Shown here: positions 1 through 12,900 of the stretch, in pieces | Layout of the letters: every line of letters begins with the position of its first letter | Position numbering within the stretch: the stretch's first letter is position 1 | Assembly: GCA_905331475.1 (NCBI GenBank) | Contig: CAJNYU010002424.1 | Coordinates: 124,001 to 188,000, forward strand | Length of the DNA: 64,000 nt | Direction of reading: 5' to 3' | DNA from: Rotaria socialis | Lineage: Eukaryota > Rotifera > Eurotatoria > Philodinida > Philodinidae | Notes under the pieces: model-generated | Seen by the model: only the letters and a program-made list of their open reading frames with translations | What the model was told of the DNA's origin: nothing | The model's database searches: none | Made by a program: the position numbers and the translations under genes

Positions 1-673
1 AAAAGAGAAAGAAGAGATGTTTCGATGTTTAATAAAATGATGTAATCGTTGTCATCATTATCAACACTCTAACGTTATCGATATATCTATCTTCCTATCT
101 AACTATCGCGCTTGTATGTGTCGATCACTTGTCACCTTAATCATCTTTAGTATAAAATCACATAATTTGTATATTTTAATATAGAAAACATTTTTTCTTT
201 TCTTTTTATCCATAGTTGATACATATTAAGGTTTTGACCTGCTTTCACAAAAAATTAAGGTCAAATAAATAGTAATAGAAAACATAGATTTCAGTTTGTT
301 TTATAATCATATTAGAAAAAAAAATCAAAGTTTTGTGCGCATTTTACTTCTGTCGAGTCCAGTCGTGTTGTTGTTCAAAACAAGAGTCAATACAACGGAT
401 TTTTTTCTTTTTCTTTTTCAGGGGAGCACACAGGAAAAATTATTTAATTGTCAATCTTATTGATAATCTAAATATATATGAACAAAAGAAACATGCAATC
501 ATTTGTATATATAGTGTTCATCTTTCACATCCTCAGGGTGTGAGATGATAATGAAGATTGCTCTATTGTTGTTGCTGTTGTTGTTGTCGTTGTTATTCTT
601 GACGAATTAGAATGGTAACTGATGAAAGATCTAGTATGCAATAAGGAAAAATCTCACAGAGATAATTATCCAG

Positions 674-750
674 CACACACACACATATATATATATATAT
701 ATAATATATGTATATATGTATCTATATATAAATATATATATATATATATA
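674..750. repeat. (CA)n/(AT)n microsatellite
   Basis: A short CA run passes into an interrupted AT dinucleotide run of about 70 bases. No coding signal is attached to it. Confidence 0.9.
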
Positions 751-1711
751 AGGATAGAGAGGGCTAGAGAGAAAGGACAAGTGGTAATGTCTGAACGAAA
801 GGCAGACAGAGAACTCGTCAGCTATCTAACTAACACAAGAGTATGTGTCTGCTGAAGGCATTAATCTGTGGTGAATTTCCAAGTAATCGAATTGATTATA
901 AATCAGTCGACGAGAAGGAGAACGATCTGCCGCTAGGCAGACAGAATGAAGAATCAGATTTCATCAGATGCGCGCGAACGCGGGTGTGAAGACGTTTATG
1001 TTTTAGGACGCATGAGAATGCGGAAGCTATTTCTATGTTATATTACGCTCTCGATCTTTGAGGCGGAGAAGAACAAGAAAACACAAGGCTCTAAGTAGTT
1101 GGCAAGAAAAAAAAAGCGAAAGAAAAAAGAACCTAGGATGAATTATTCTATCATCTTCAGACATGGATGATTAGCTATACAGACGAATACAAGATCTATA
1201 TTCTCTCCATGAATGTACATCACTGGGTGTTAAATTGTGACGCGTTGTCGACGATAGAAGGAAATAGAAAGATAATCTTGTTAGCTACATCGACCGATCA
1301 TCATCAACACCATCATTATTATTATTATCATAGGCCATCAGTGTAAAATGACAGTAGAGAAAAAGACTGATTGATTTCCGTATCCAGATGTCCAAAAGAA
1401 AAAAGAAAAGAAAAGAAACAACCCAATGGAAATCTGTCTACGATAGCTATATAGCTCTAGTATTACTTATTGATATTGTCTTATCGGCAGTTTTATGTAT
1501 CATAGTGATAATGTCTTTTATTTACAATCTATATATTTAAAATCATTTTCTTTTTTTTTTGTCTATATTTATATAGAGTAAAATTATTTGAACAAACATT
1601 CGTACAAGTCAGTTTTGATCATCATTCGATTGTATCCATTGAACAGCAGTTCTTCACAGCATGAGCTTAAATAAATAGACTAATCAACGCACATAACATC
1701 ATTTGTCTCGA

Positions 1712-1765
1712 TTAATAAATAAATGAATAAATGAATGAATGAATGAATGAATGAATGAATAAATA
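1712..1765. repeat. (GAAT)n/(AAAT)n tetranucleotide repeat
   Basis: A tandem tetranucleotide array that starts as AAAT units and changes to GAAT units. It lies in intergenic DNA. Confidence 0.9.
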
Positions 1766-1907
1766 CACCAAAGCGTATATAACATATACATAATCAAGTC
1801 TTTTTCAATATGACTTGCTATTCTTTAAAAAAGACTAATTGTAAGACTTTTTAACATTCTTTTTCACCGATTGAACAGGTGTGAGATGTATGTACGTCTA
1901 ATCACTG

Positions 1908-1935
1908 ATCATCATCATCATCATCATCATCATCA
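1908..1935. repeat. (ATC)n trinucleotide repeat
   Basis: About nine ATC units in intergenic sequence. They create a spurious poly-His open frame. Confidence 0.9.
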
Positions 1936-2507
1936 ACAGATTGAGAACGTAAAGCACAAGGCGTCAATTGGTAAACATTTTGTTTTCACACTTTTTCTTT
2001 TTCTTTTCCAACGATGTTTGATCCTTCGTTTTGTCGTTGTCGGACAACCCTCAAGGGATTTTTGTTGTCCGCATTGGAACTGTCGATCAAAAAGAAATAA
2101 ACTAAAAATCGACAGAATAAAAATATTGACAAGCATTCATCTGTACATTTATGTATGTGTGCTTATGAGAGAGAGAGACAGCAATAAGGCCTAATGCAAT
2201 TCGAGTATTGTCGATAGTTTTTAACTAAGACGAATGACAAATATTATCTTATACACGAATTCTATGTATATATTTTGTTTGACGGTTAAAAATCAGTATT
2301 GAACGATGACAAGTGGAAATAAGGAAAGAGAACGAGTGACTATATACAGAGTTCTATTTGCCTACGTAATGGACGAGATGGCCGCAAGCTACGTTGACTT
2401 GTTCACTATTGTGTTATTTTAATCTGTTTAACAGTCAAACGACAGAAATATAAAAGAACAATAATGATGAGAAGGATTATTTTATTGTGTAATCAACAAC
2501 AAAAAAA

Positions 2508-2531
2508 TGAAGAAGAAGAAGAAGAAGAAGA
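2508..2531. repeat. (GAA)n trinucleotide repeat
   Basis: Eight GAA units in intergenic DNA. Confidence 0.9.
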
Positions 2532-2913
2532 CTTCTATAATCTGACAAATCTTAAGATTTCTATTTTTGTTTCGACAAGTTTTTTTTCTCGAAGTCATGA
2601 ATGTTGCTCTTGGGCATTTTTGATATTTTAACAGAAAATTAATCATTTTAACCTATTCGATAAGTGTGAGTGCTCTCAATAAATCTTTCAAGCGTAAACG
2701 ATGCGAACAGCATGTCGATCTTTTACAATTGTTTATGTGGTAGATGTAAGAACGGTTGACTGGTTCGACACTCAAATAACATTGGTTTTGTCTTGCATTT
2801 CTTAAATATGTTGCTTAGAACGTTGTCTTTAACATGGAAAAAAATTAGTAACAACTAGAATAGACAGATGTTCAAGCGTAAGTTGAGTATCTCATTAGAA
2901 AAACGTCGAACAA

Positions 2914-2916
<3 letters not shown>

Positions 2917-2947
<31 letters not shown>
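2917..2947. repeat. (GA)n microsatellite followed by a G run
   Basis: About fifteen GA units followed by GAGGAGGGGGG. Intergenic. Confidence 0.9.
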
Positions 2948-2949
<2 letters not shown>

Positions 2950-3593
2950 GGGGGAGAGAACAAGGATATGTACTTCTCCACTTCTTTTTTTTATTGCAAT
3001 CGGTATAATGAACTCTCTCAACATCTTTTGTACACATGCCACTGTGAATGAAACTCAATGTCATAACATTTTGTCGTTCAACTGTACTTTAATATTATAT
3101 TGAAGAAAAATTAACTTCATTTTTTGCTTTTCCAATTTACAAACACTCGACTTCACTGTTTCGAACATATAACAGTATTTAAATGACTTTTGAATGGAAA
3201 TCAATGATTGTACATGGTGAGCAAACACATCGGAGTCAACAGTGTAAAGAGCAACGAAACTTACAACAGCAGGGAATCTGTTTAATAAGAAGAGTATGAA
3301 ACATTTGCACACGTTATGTGACACATCTATCGATGTGTTTTCTAGATCGATAATGATCTCTTTTCTTATGTGACTCTAGCACTTCATTAGAAAAGATGAT
3401 GTTAGTGGATCTAGTTTTTTTTTGCTTTTGTCAATGACTAAATATAAAAAGGAAATGAGAATGCCACTATTTAATTTAACACACATATATGCACTAATGC
3501 GGAATCGTGCCACGCAATGAGCGACATGACATCCGTAAGACGCTCATGCACATTCGATGATATATGATGATTATGAGTTTTAGTATGGTAAAG

Positions 3594-3619
3594 GTGTGTG
3601 CATGTGTGTGTGTGTGTGT
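3594..3619. repeat. (TG)n microsatellite
   Basis: About twelve TG units in intergenic DNA. Confidence 0.85.
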
Positions 3620-4563
3620 ACTTTGCGCGAGAACGAGCAAATTCCGTTTGACAAACGTTTCCGATCTGCGAACTGTCGTATCTTCTACTTATTTGACAGC
3701 GAAATGAAGTGTATGAGATGAAGGTATTAAAAGAGGAAATTGATAGTTTCCGCCAAAAGAATGGATATCAAAGCTACATATACCGCATTTACAAATTTTC
3801 ATTATTTTTCTCTTCTTTACTAAATCTTTTCTCTTTCTTTTTCAAATATGTAAATTAATCATAGAAGATAAATAGTTTTCATATATGAACAATTTGCAAT
3901 GATCACAAATAAAAATATCTTGTTATTTAGCTATAACTATTCTAAACATTTGTTATTATCTAGCGTACGATAGGAAATACATTGAGCTCTCTGTTTCTAC
4001 ACATCACTCTTCATATTAATGATGAAGATCACCATTTGATGAAGAGATGCCTCTTATATATATATATTTCTACTGAATAAATGTTGTCAAATATAGTCTT
4101 TCTCTTCGTTTCTTGTCATCATTTCCATTTAACTGACTGATTGGACTGAGTATAAGACGATGAAACATTGACGCGCATGTCGTGTAAGACCAGTCTCTTG
4201 AGAGAGTAAGGCGAACACGGATTACCATGACAGTTCGATTGCTGATGAATGTTCTCGTGGGATAGAGAAAAAGAAAAGAGTTCGACTGAAGAACAACAGG
4301 CGATGAAGACGACAAGTGACATGCAACAATCTTTTTTCTATTGAGATGTATAAAAAATACACTATTGCCATTCGATACACATACACACATGTCGACACCA
4401 AATGGTTTATTCATGATTGCTTGCTTACTCTATTCTAAATGCAGATGAAAGAGATGGATAAAAAAAAAGTACAAGAAAAAGCGCAGATGATGATTATGAT
4501 GATGGTTTTCATTTTGTTTTCTTGCACGCACGTGCATAGGCAGCTATAAATGGTTTTGTTTGA

Positions 4564-4565
<2 letters not shown>

Positions 4566-4602
<37 letters not shown>
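4566..4602. repeat. (AAT)n trinucleotide repeat
   Basis: About twelve AAT units. On the minus strand they read as poly-Tyr, which is not a real protein. Confidence 0.9.
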
Positions 4603-4603
<1 letters not shown>

Positions 4604-5310
4604 TAATAAATGAATATCATAAATTCTTTAAAGATTCATAGGAGAATATTCTATACTGATTCCGGTTCCGTCTATTTATCAACTATTATTGTAGTAGTAG
4701 TAGTACTTCAAAAAAGAATTTTGGCTTTTTCTTATACAACTATTCAAAAACAAGATTATTAACTGTTTTTTAACTCCAATACAAAACAATGTCTAGCAGA
4801 TCGTTAACAAAACAAAAGAAAATTTGTACATAAACAAATCGTTACTGACGACTATGGCTAAAAAATAAATATGATATTCATTGTTCATTTCTTACTTTTC
4901 ATTCAATTCTTATCAAGATATAGATTTTTCTGTGAAATATGATGTTGTTTCAAATATATTATTTGAATTAGCCCTGCTGTGATAGTTTAGTACGAGTAAT
5001 AAACTAATATATTTCATTATTTTTAAATTCTCAAGTATTTTTATTTATTGATATTATTAAATAAAATCATTTCATTGATATGTTTTTTTTAAAGAATTTT
5101 GAAGAAGACAATTTGATCAAAATCGAAAAGCTTTTGTTCAATAATGTATGATAATACAGTTCTGCCGTTTACACATAAACAAGCGACACTATTAAAATAT
5201 ATCTTTATTTGCTAACGAATACAAGCCAATGGTATTTCGTGAAACGAAGTCTTCTTACCCAAAAAAAAAAAAAATTAAAATATCATTAAAATTCGACTTC
5301 CGTTCAATTA

Positions 5311-8300
5311 ATGATGTATGAATCTCGACAAACTTGGCAAGCGACATCATTCTGTAGGTCATTTAAGAATTTCTACATTACTTTATTCTTATCATCGTAG
5401 ATGATTGTACTGGTCGTGGACGACCAGCAGGTTTTTGCGTCGAAATTAAATCACCGCATATATCTCCACTAAAATTAACTCCATGTGAAGTATCACAAAC
5501 GATCCATTCATGTGAATCTGTGCCCGAACTTGAACCACCATCTGTTCCTTTGTCAAGCGATGATTATGATGAAGATTTAGAAAATAATTATGAAAAACCA
5601 AATAATAATACTACGAATATATCCATTGAGAAGACAAAAGATATTAAAAAAGTTAAAAGAAAGCAAGAAAAGCATGATTTACCCATAGTTAGCACAGCAA
5701 TTGAGTTACCATTTAAACGTGACGAAAAACAACAATCAACTATTGTTTTATTACCATGTTTGCAATTTCTTGAGTCTTATAATTCACCAAGTGAAATTGT
5801 TGTTGATTATTGGCGTCGATATCATACAATCCGTGTATCATTTTCTCAAAAAGAAATTGGATTTTTTTCAACTGCTGATCGTGCAGATCGAACACGATGT
5901 CGAGAAGATTATCGTTATTTAAAAAAATTAATTTATCCTCTTGAACAAAAGAAAGTTCATTTTGATCTAAATGTTGGTGCCGAATATCTTGAAGTCAAAG
6001 TGAGTATATATATATATTCAATTGATTATCAATTATTTTTCTATTCAATCAAGGTATTTCTCTTTTCTGTATATTAGGAACCACCCGCTTCTCTAGATTC
6101 AATGTTATGGTGGATTCTTCGACATAAAAATGAAGTATTTATTGATAAAAAGTAAAGTTTGTGGAAAAACTCTTTTTAAAATTCTTTATTGACTTAAAAT
6201 CAAATTTAGATTTACTTTCGATTTTTTATCGTGGCGTGGAACATTACGTAAAATAATGTCATCATTATTCGATTCAGTTCTTGACTGGCGCATAGGAATA
6301 ATTCGTTGGAAAGGTTGCCATTTTCTGTCAGTTTTTCATACTGAAACTGAATTAAAAATTGAAAATGAACAAACACCAATTGAAAAACGTATGCAATATT
6401 GGGGCCATAAATTTGAAGATTATATTACATCAGATAAACCTCCAATAATTCCATCGCCGAAAAAGATTTTCTCAACACTGAATAAAGCCACACTTGGTCG
6501 TCATATACTTCTGTATAGTTGTGAAATAGATGCATGTACAATGAATTCAAGATATAATGAAGAAGAAAAACAAGGCACCTACGTCGAAGTCAAAATTACC
6601 TATGCTAAACATTTACTTGATTTAAATACTGCTTCGTAAGTCTATTGAATATATGTTTGAGAAATTTTTAAGCTAAATTTTAAATTAAAACTTCTTCATA
6701 TAAGTACAAACGAAAACCTATGTCTGAGAATAATTAAAATTAGTCAAAACCTCCAGTGTAGCTGATAAAATAGTAATAGTTTTACTATAGTTTACTTCAG
6801 TATTCAATCGTAGACTAGTTAAATAATTTGATGACTATTTCAAATTACAAACTTTCTACGACTTTCTATCCTTGATGGAAATTTTTATGATGTATATTGA
6901 TAAACCATACAAATTCTTTTATTAGAAAGACCTATGAATATTGTGTTTGATCGACTCAAACATCTTGGATGCACAATGAAGCATTCGTTTAGTGGGTATT
7001 TCTTTTTGATTGCTTGCTTATAGGTTTGAATACGTAGCTATTACTATGCACAAAGAAGAAATTCTTGTGTGGGCTAGTTTTTTTGTTTGTTAATGTTGTA
7101 GTATTTGTAGGAGTACACGAAATTCTACCCTGAACTCTCGTTTTCAATGCATTGCCAAAATCGTAATTCACAGCGATTACTGTTGAATAGTAATCACTTT
7201 TGAAAGTAAAACTATGATCATTCCAATTAATCAATTTTTCAAAACAATTGTTTGATTTAAAATAGCAGAAAGAGTATTAGTAAAATGACATTCTTTCAAT
7301 GTGTATTCATAAACACATGGATTTTTCCGTCGAGATAATATGAATCGTCGATAGGATATTCTACAGATTTTATTGATAGAATAGTATAGAAGCTGCTGTT
7401 TACTTGTTTGAACAGACAGACGTGTTTACACCTTGTCCGATCCGGAATATCTATCAACTATTTAAAAATACAACTGGTGCTTGTAATAACCAAACGATAC
7501 AAATGCATGTAGAGTAAATGTATTAAAGAGTCTTTGTAATGCAGTTACATAAGACAGAGTTATGTTATTAAGAACAGTGGAGTTAATCTGAGTTTTCTTC
7601 AGACCTTGTGTATGATATTTATTGAATGATGTTTGTTTATCTGTGTAGAAGTTTAGATAATTGAAGAGATACCAACACAGTTGTTGATCGATGGTGAAAT
7701 CGATAGATAACATTAATCTTCATCTATGATGAATGAATTACCATACGGTCTTTTTAAGGTTGATCAACTCTTTTCGACTCATGGATATAAGTCTGGTACT
7801 GATTGATCTGGCTTTGTTATATTGTTCTTGAATTCATCACAACACTACCAGGAACTATAGAAGGAAAATAAAAAGTTTTACAAATATATACCTTATAAAA
7901 ATTTGTTTACTGACTGATGTATTTATTTTTGCACCGATTATTTTTCTTTTTTGAGAATTTCTTCTCTAATTTATTTTTAGGTCTCGAAAATATGCAAAAT
8001 GGTAAATAGAAGAAGGCAAGGTCTTTGTTATTAAATAATACATTAAATATTTTAGGTGGCAACAATGTTATTTAGCTGGTATTAATCATATGTTACTTGG
8101 TTTCCGAAATGATTATGGTGTTGTTGAATGTTTACAACCACTTGGTGTAAAAGATATTGAAATGCGAGCTGTAACTATATTTATTTGAACGAATAATTGA
8201 GAAAGTTGATCTTTTTGTTTTTGTAGAAAACATGGAGTGCAAGTTCGTTTATGTCATTTCTTGATGAATTCTGTTCGTTTGTTCGACGAACAATTACTAA

Positions 8301-8492
8301 AGATTGGTCACACGAAGAGAAGTAAATTATATTGTTGGTTTTTAAAGGCTCTTTCTACTAAATATCAATTCATTTATTAGCGATGTACATCTATTCTATT
8401 ATTCTCCAAAGGAGAAAAAAATCAAATGGCGCATCTCAAATGAAGAACATCATCAATTTCTGCCTGATTGGTTTATAAATGAGTTTTCTTGA
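5311..8492 (+). CDS. DXO: DXO/Rai1-family decapping exoribonuclease
   Basis: DXO/Rai1 enzymes remove incomplete or NAD caps from RNA and degrade the decapped 5' end; this is established for the family. Exons: 5311-5353, 5401-5999, 6078-6151, 6210-6635, 7981-8001, 8056-8170, 8227-8321, 8381-8492; they sum to 495 codons (494 residues). The C-terminal half carries the family landmarks: ILLYSCEIDAC near residue 340 (the E-x-D metal ligands), GTYVEVK about 20 residues later (E and K of the active site), then KWWQQCYLAGI and GFRNDYG. The usual GEVD Gly is Cys here. Residues 1 to about 110 form an acidic/basic low-complexity extension, making the protein about 100 residues longer than mammalian DXO. 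The start (ATG 5311 or 5314) was chosen because only the 47-base intron 5354-5400 keeps phase. Intron 4 is unusually long (1345 bases). Poly(A) signals lie at 8600 and 8612. Confidence 0.9.
6636..7980 (+). other. Large intron of the DXO gene
   Basis: This 1345-base intron interrupts the DXO catalytic domain, whereas its sibling introns are 45-80 bases. It begins GTAAGT and ends in a pyrimidine-rich tract plus AG. I see no recognisable gene, transposase or terminal repeat inside it. Small minus-strand open frames at 6989-7234 and 7462-7713 show no motifs. Confidence 0.7.
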
Positions 8493-8669
8493 AAAGTGAA
8501 TGAACTGGATAAGAAAGCAGATTTTTTGTTTTCTTTTTCTAATTTTTTTTGTTTTTTTTTTGTTTACGTTAATATATTGTAAATAATTTGAAATTAATTA
8601 ATAAAATTTTGAATAAACAAAATTAAAAAAATCACCGAACAACTTCGCGCGTTATATTTGATATTGACT

Positions 8670-8993
8670 ATGATATTTGTTCATCTTGTGTTTTGGTTAT
8701 TGATAATTCTTTTCATTTTTATTTTAATCAAATGTCATGAATATATAAATGCAATCATCGTATTTCTCGGCGGATTATTCATTGAAAAACTTCATTTGAC
8801 AAATGTTTTATTTAATAATTTAACATATCATGTATTGATTAATTATTTCTACTGGCTTTTAGCAAGCAACTCTTTGATTAGCATTGTTGGCATACTTATA
8901 GCCGTTTCAACATTTTCGACACTTATGGCAATGTTTAAACAATGGATCAAGATGGGGGTGCTTATAACTGTATTGTATTGGCTTGGTAGTTAA
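8670..8993 (+). CDS. Small multi-pass membrane protein, unrecognised
   Basis: An intronless open frame of 107 residues starting at ATG 8670, about 180 bases after the DXO stop codon. Hydrophobicity suggests three or four membrane segments: residues 1-20 (rich in I, L, F), about 28-45, about 58-85 and about 92-107. The C-terminus is short and ends YWLGS. A charged turn with K and E follows the first segment. No family is recognised and no signal for a particular compartment is visible. The frame is long for this AT-rich DNA and a possible poly(A) signal (AATAAA, about 9047) follows, which favours a real gene. It could still be a fortuitous hydrophobic frame, because T-rich codons give Phe, Leu and Ile easily. 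Confidence 0.45.
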   Translation: MIFVHLVFWLLIILFIFILIKCHEYINAIIVFLGGLFIEKLHLTNVLFNNLTYHVLINYFYWLLASNSLISIVGILIAVSTFSTLMAMFKQWIKMGVLITVLYWLGS

Positions 8994-9122
8994 AAAAGAC
9001 AGAAAAGAAAAACATTCAAATGAGACCGAATCCTTTTTTTCTTTCTGAATAAAAAAATAATGTTATGTGTTTTTATATTGTTCGTGTTTTGTGTTTATGA
9101 TTGATTTTTGAATGCTGAAAAA

Positions 9123-10842
9123 ATGCTTCAAGACTACCATAGACAAACAAAAATAAAACCATTTGCACCAATACTAAAAGGTAAAGTATGATAACAGTTG
9201 TTTTATTGTTTTTACAAAATCTATTAATTAGATCGAAGTATAAAACGATGGAATAGTGAAATTTCTCTTCCAACAAATATATCACTTTTATCTATTTCAA
9301 AATCATCGATACATAGCCATGATGATGAGGACGATAAAATTGATACGAATCAAAATTTAAATGATATAGATTCATCAAGTTCTAGAGAAAGCTTTTCGAT
9401 TGTTAACGAATCAGAAGAATTCAAAGCGAAACATTCTACTATTGATACATATATTTTAAATAAACATTTACATGCAATACCGAGTACGATCAGTAATTTA
9501 GCGGACAATCATATTGATGAATGTATTTATGAGTTATTTGATGAAAGTAAATTATCGTATCGATTTGACAATGAAGAATACAATCCACGTTCAATTCGTC
9601 CGCCTGCATTTAGTCAGCATATAAAGCAAATTATAGAATCGAGAAAAAAACCAAAACCAACACAGTGTCGATCAGCCCGTATTCCTGTTCGAACAACTAA
9701 AGCGGAACAGTTGAAATTAGCTCGACAGCAATCAGCTAGTTTAAGTATTTCTAATCTACCTAATGTACGTCCGTCTACAACTAAATCACAGCCAACATTA
9801 TCTTCGAAATCTCGAATACAATCAACAGCAATAATTTCCGCCAATCGTCTTTTACAGTTACAAGCTAATGATAGTAGTGCTTCTTTTAGACAATCGGAAT
9901 CAGCTCGATCGTGCAAAATAGCCATTGGATCGAATGATCCTTTGCTTCTGTCATCCATGCTTGTTAGACAAATGCGACAAGATATTCAGAGTAATAGAGG
10001 TAAGCTTCTTTTTTTTTTACCAAGAACTGAAATCATCGTTTTATTTTTCTTCATAAAATAAGCTAAATATGAATGTAACTAAAAAAGTATTCCTTTACAA
10101 TCATATCGGTTAGTAACTGAGTAGTGTGAGAAAATATTTTAGACACAATTTATGCTTTTCAATAGCACTATCAAAGTATGTTTTCGAATTACGAGTCCAA
10201 ATCTTATTTAGAAAAACTTTAAAGAAGATCTAATTTGATTCTGATCTAAAAACATCCCGTCTAACGGTATATATATGAATGAGTTCAAATGATTTTAGTC
10301 TGTCTACATGCAAAGTTTCAAGTCAAAATATTGCAAAAAGATTTTACTGTGTTACTAAAAGAAACGAAAACTTTCATTGTAAAAATTATCATCAAAGTTC
10401 GTATTGACATCAATCAAACATTTATAATTGTTGTCTATTTTTTTATTATAAGGACATAAGATTATTGAATCTTTTTAAATTTCTAGTTCCATCTTATTCG
10501 AAACCATTAAATAGTGCTCTACTTCATGAACAACCTCATCCACCTCTTAGTAATCAATATAAAATGCGACGTATCCATGATTGGTTAAAAAGTGTTACAT
10601 CATCAGATTATATTGAATATAATGAATATGCTTCGAATGAATCAATACGTGGAACAAATTTCAATGATAAAATGGATCTAGAATCTGATATCTTCACTGA
10701 TGAGAAAACGCTCAATAATATCGAAAGAACATCCGATGAAGCTCATCGAGTATTACCATTATTTAAAACGGCAATTAATCGACACATGCAACAACGTAAT
10801 TTATTATTAACTCGTATTGAATTAGACCTATATGCTATTTAA
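9123..10842 (+). CDS. Unrecognised Ser/Arg-rich protein
   Basis: Three exons fit together in phase: 9123-9180, 9232-9999 and 10487-10842, summing to 394 codons (393 residues). The start is ATG 9123, because the ATG at 9112 runs into a stop. The protein is hydrophilic, with an acidic Ser-rich N-terminal third (an SHDDEDDK-type stretch near residue 45), a basic Ser/Gln/Arg-rich middle (around residues 160-260), and a C-terminal part with KMRRIHDWLKSV and a long helix-prone end. No enzyme motif, signal peptide or membrane segment is seen. The second intron is 487 bases. The composition and the coiled-coil neighbour are compatible with a cytoskeletal or ciliary protein, but that is only a guess. 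It converges on the coiled-coil gene that ends at 11031. Confidence 0.7.
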
Positions 10843-11030
10843 CTTAATACTTGCTATACCAACCACTGTTTTTAATTATGGAAAATATAATCAAGCGACC
10901 AACTACAACTAAAACGTTTTTTTTTCATACACGCGGAGGTTAGACGAAATTCAATGTAAAAAATAAGTCCCTTCAGAAAAGCAAAAATGTTTCCCGATCA
11001 AAAAAAACAAAGAACGAATATCTTCGCATT

Positions 11031-12900
11031 TTATTGTAGTTCAACACGTTTTCGTATACTTGTTGGACTTGTAGCTCGTGCCATATTACGGCTCACAGAT
11101 TGCATTGTGTGAGCCATTTGTGATATATCATCCCAGCGTTGAGTTTGTATTAAATCTTCAAGAGACTTGAGACGATCGATTTCTTTAACACGATCTTCAA
11201 GTTCTTGAATTTCAATACGTAAACCATTCGATAAATCTTCTTCGTTTGCAAGCTAAATATTTAAGTAAAAACCGAAAATAATATTTAGATGAAAAAGCAA
11301 GATTACACTTTACTTTTTGTTGTAATGCATTAATATGAACTGTTAAGTGATCTTTTTCACGTTGAACAATATTTATTTCATCTTGTAAATGTATATGACG
11401 TAATTCATATTCAGTTAATTCACGTTTAGCAGTATTTGCATTTTGAACTTCAATATTCAATTGTCTTTGTAATTGATGAAGCTAGAATTTAGAAATTAGA
11501 TTTTCAAAAAAAAGCATAGTATCATTCATACTTGTCCATCAAGGTCTTTATTTCTTGTTGCTTCAATATCTAATTTATTTTGTAAAGTTTCAATTGAATG
11601 AAGAAAACTTTGCTCTTTCTTTCTTAACACAGCCAATTCTTTGTCCTTCGATTGTAATGCATCTGTACGTTCCCGTACCGTATAACGAAGCTATAAAATA
11701 TTACTATAAATTAAATAAGAAACATATCTAATGTTTTACTTGATCTAAATCTCTTTCGTATTCTTTAGTTAAATTTTCTAATCGTGACACTTCTTTCATT
11801 AAAGCACTTTTTTCATCAGCCAACTAAAAGCAAAAAAAGTAAAAAATCAATCATAAAGAATACAGATAAGAAAAAAACAGAAATTATTTTTACTTTATTA
11901 CGAAGAAATTGTGCTTCATTATAAAGGGTATCATGCGATTTAAGTGCTTGCCGAAGAGAATTAAGTTCTTTCTAAACAATGAGAAAGAAGAAATATCGAA
12001 ATTAATTATTTAAAAACAGAAGAAGAAAAAGCGAGCTATAAACCTCTAGTTCGGCAGCATGATCTTGTAAACGATCTCGTTCACGGCTAGTTAATTCGTA
12101 ATCGTTGAGACTACGTTTTAAAGTAGTTGATTCTAATTTATAATGACGAGCTTCATCATTTAAATCCTTATTTTGATTGATTTGTTTTTCAAGCTTAAAA
12201 AAGATGAAACAAAATCAGAAGTAGAAATAAAAAATTAAGAAAAATTTCAACCTGTTGTTCAAGTGCACGAATTTTTGTTCGGCTACTTTTTAATTCATCA
12301 GATTCAACATGTGATCGATCACGAATCTGTCGTAATTCTTGATCGCGTAGTAATTTTTCTCGTTCAAATGTACTTTTAGCTTGTCGTAACAGATCCAATT
12401 CATCAAGTAAATTTTGTTTTTCCACATCAAATTTTCCTGAGTTGAAAAGAAACAACATTAATAGTTAATTAATAATTTAAAAAAATATAAGATTTATTCT
12501 TACGACGAAGTTCGTCTAATGCTACTGTTAGACCATGTTTTTCACTTTCTACTTGATCGAATTGTGATGATGTTTGAATAAGACTTCGTTGTAAATCTAA
12601 ACGGTCTTGTTCTATTTTATTTAAATGATCACTTTTTAATGATCGATCTAGTAGTGTTGAATTCTTGTTCAATTGATCGCGCGTACACTGAGAGTTAAGG
12701 AAACAATAATAATATATCTCTTATTTTCTAGGATGGCAAAAAAAGAATAAAACAAAAATATAAGATTCAATTGAAAAGGATATAGATAGAGGCATTCTGC
12801 TTCCAAATAGTAGATTTGTTCTTGTAATTGTTTAATATACTCATTTTCAACGCTTAGAGTAGACGTTTTTGATAACGGCTGTTGTGCAATACGTGATCGA
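11031..12900 (-). CDS. Long coiled-coil protein, probably centrosomal or ciliary
   Basis: Minus-strand exons in transcript order: 12900 to about 12790, 12687-12504, 12436-12252, 12193-12044, 11971-11894, 11823-11740, 11690-11532, 11481-11314, 11252-11031. All but the first are joined by clean GT-AG sites in phase, giving more than 430 residues of nearly unbroken heptad coiled coil rich in E, K, L, Q and R. The C-terminal end leaves the coil with RWDDISQMAHTMQ and a basic tail SPTSIRKRVELQ. The 5' exon encodes ENEYIKQLQEQIYYLEAEC, but I find no GT donor after it, so the join to 12687 is uncertain and the initiator Met was not located. The style is that of centriole, basal-body or rootlet coiled-coil proteins. 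The exact family is not recognised. Confidence 0.75.

Larger units (their letters stand above)
1..5310. other. Long intergenic region without a recognised gene
   Basis: I see no exon chain, conserved protein motif or RNA gene here on either strand. The open frames present are short and biased by simple repeats such as poly-His from (CAT)n and poly-Tyr from (AAT)n. The stretch is AT-rich and dense in microsatellites, listed separately. It ends at the first exon of the DXO gene, so the last few hundred bases probably hold its promoter, although I cannot point to a TATA box. A distant 5' or 3' untranslated exon of a gene outside the window cannot be excluded. Confidence 0.5.

Noticed and set aside
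1871..2194. His-repeat frame of 107 residues
   Set aside because: Derived from an (ATC)n microsatellite, with no conserved content on either side.
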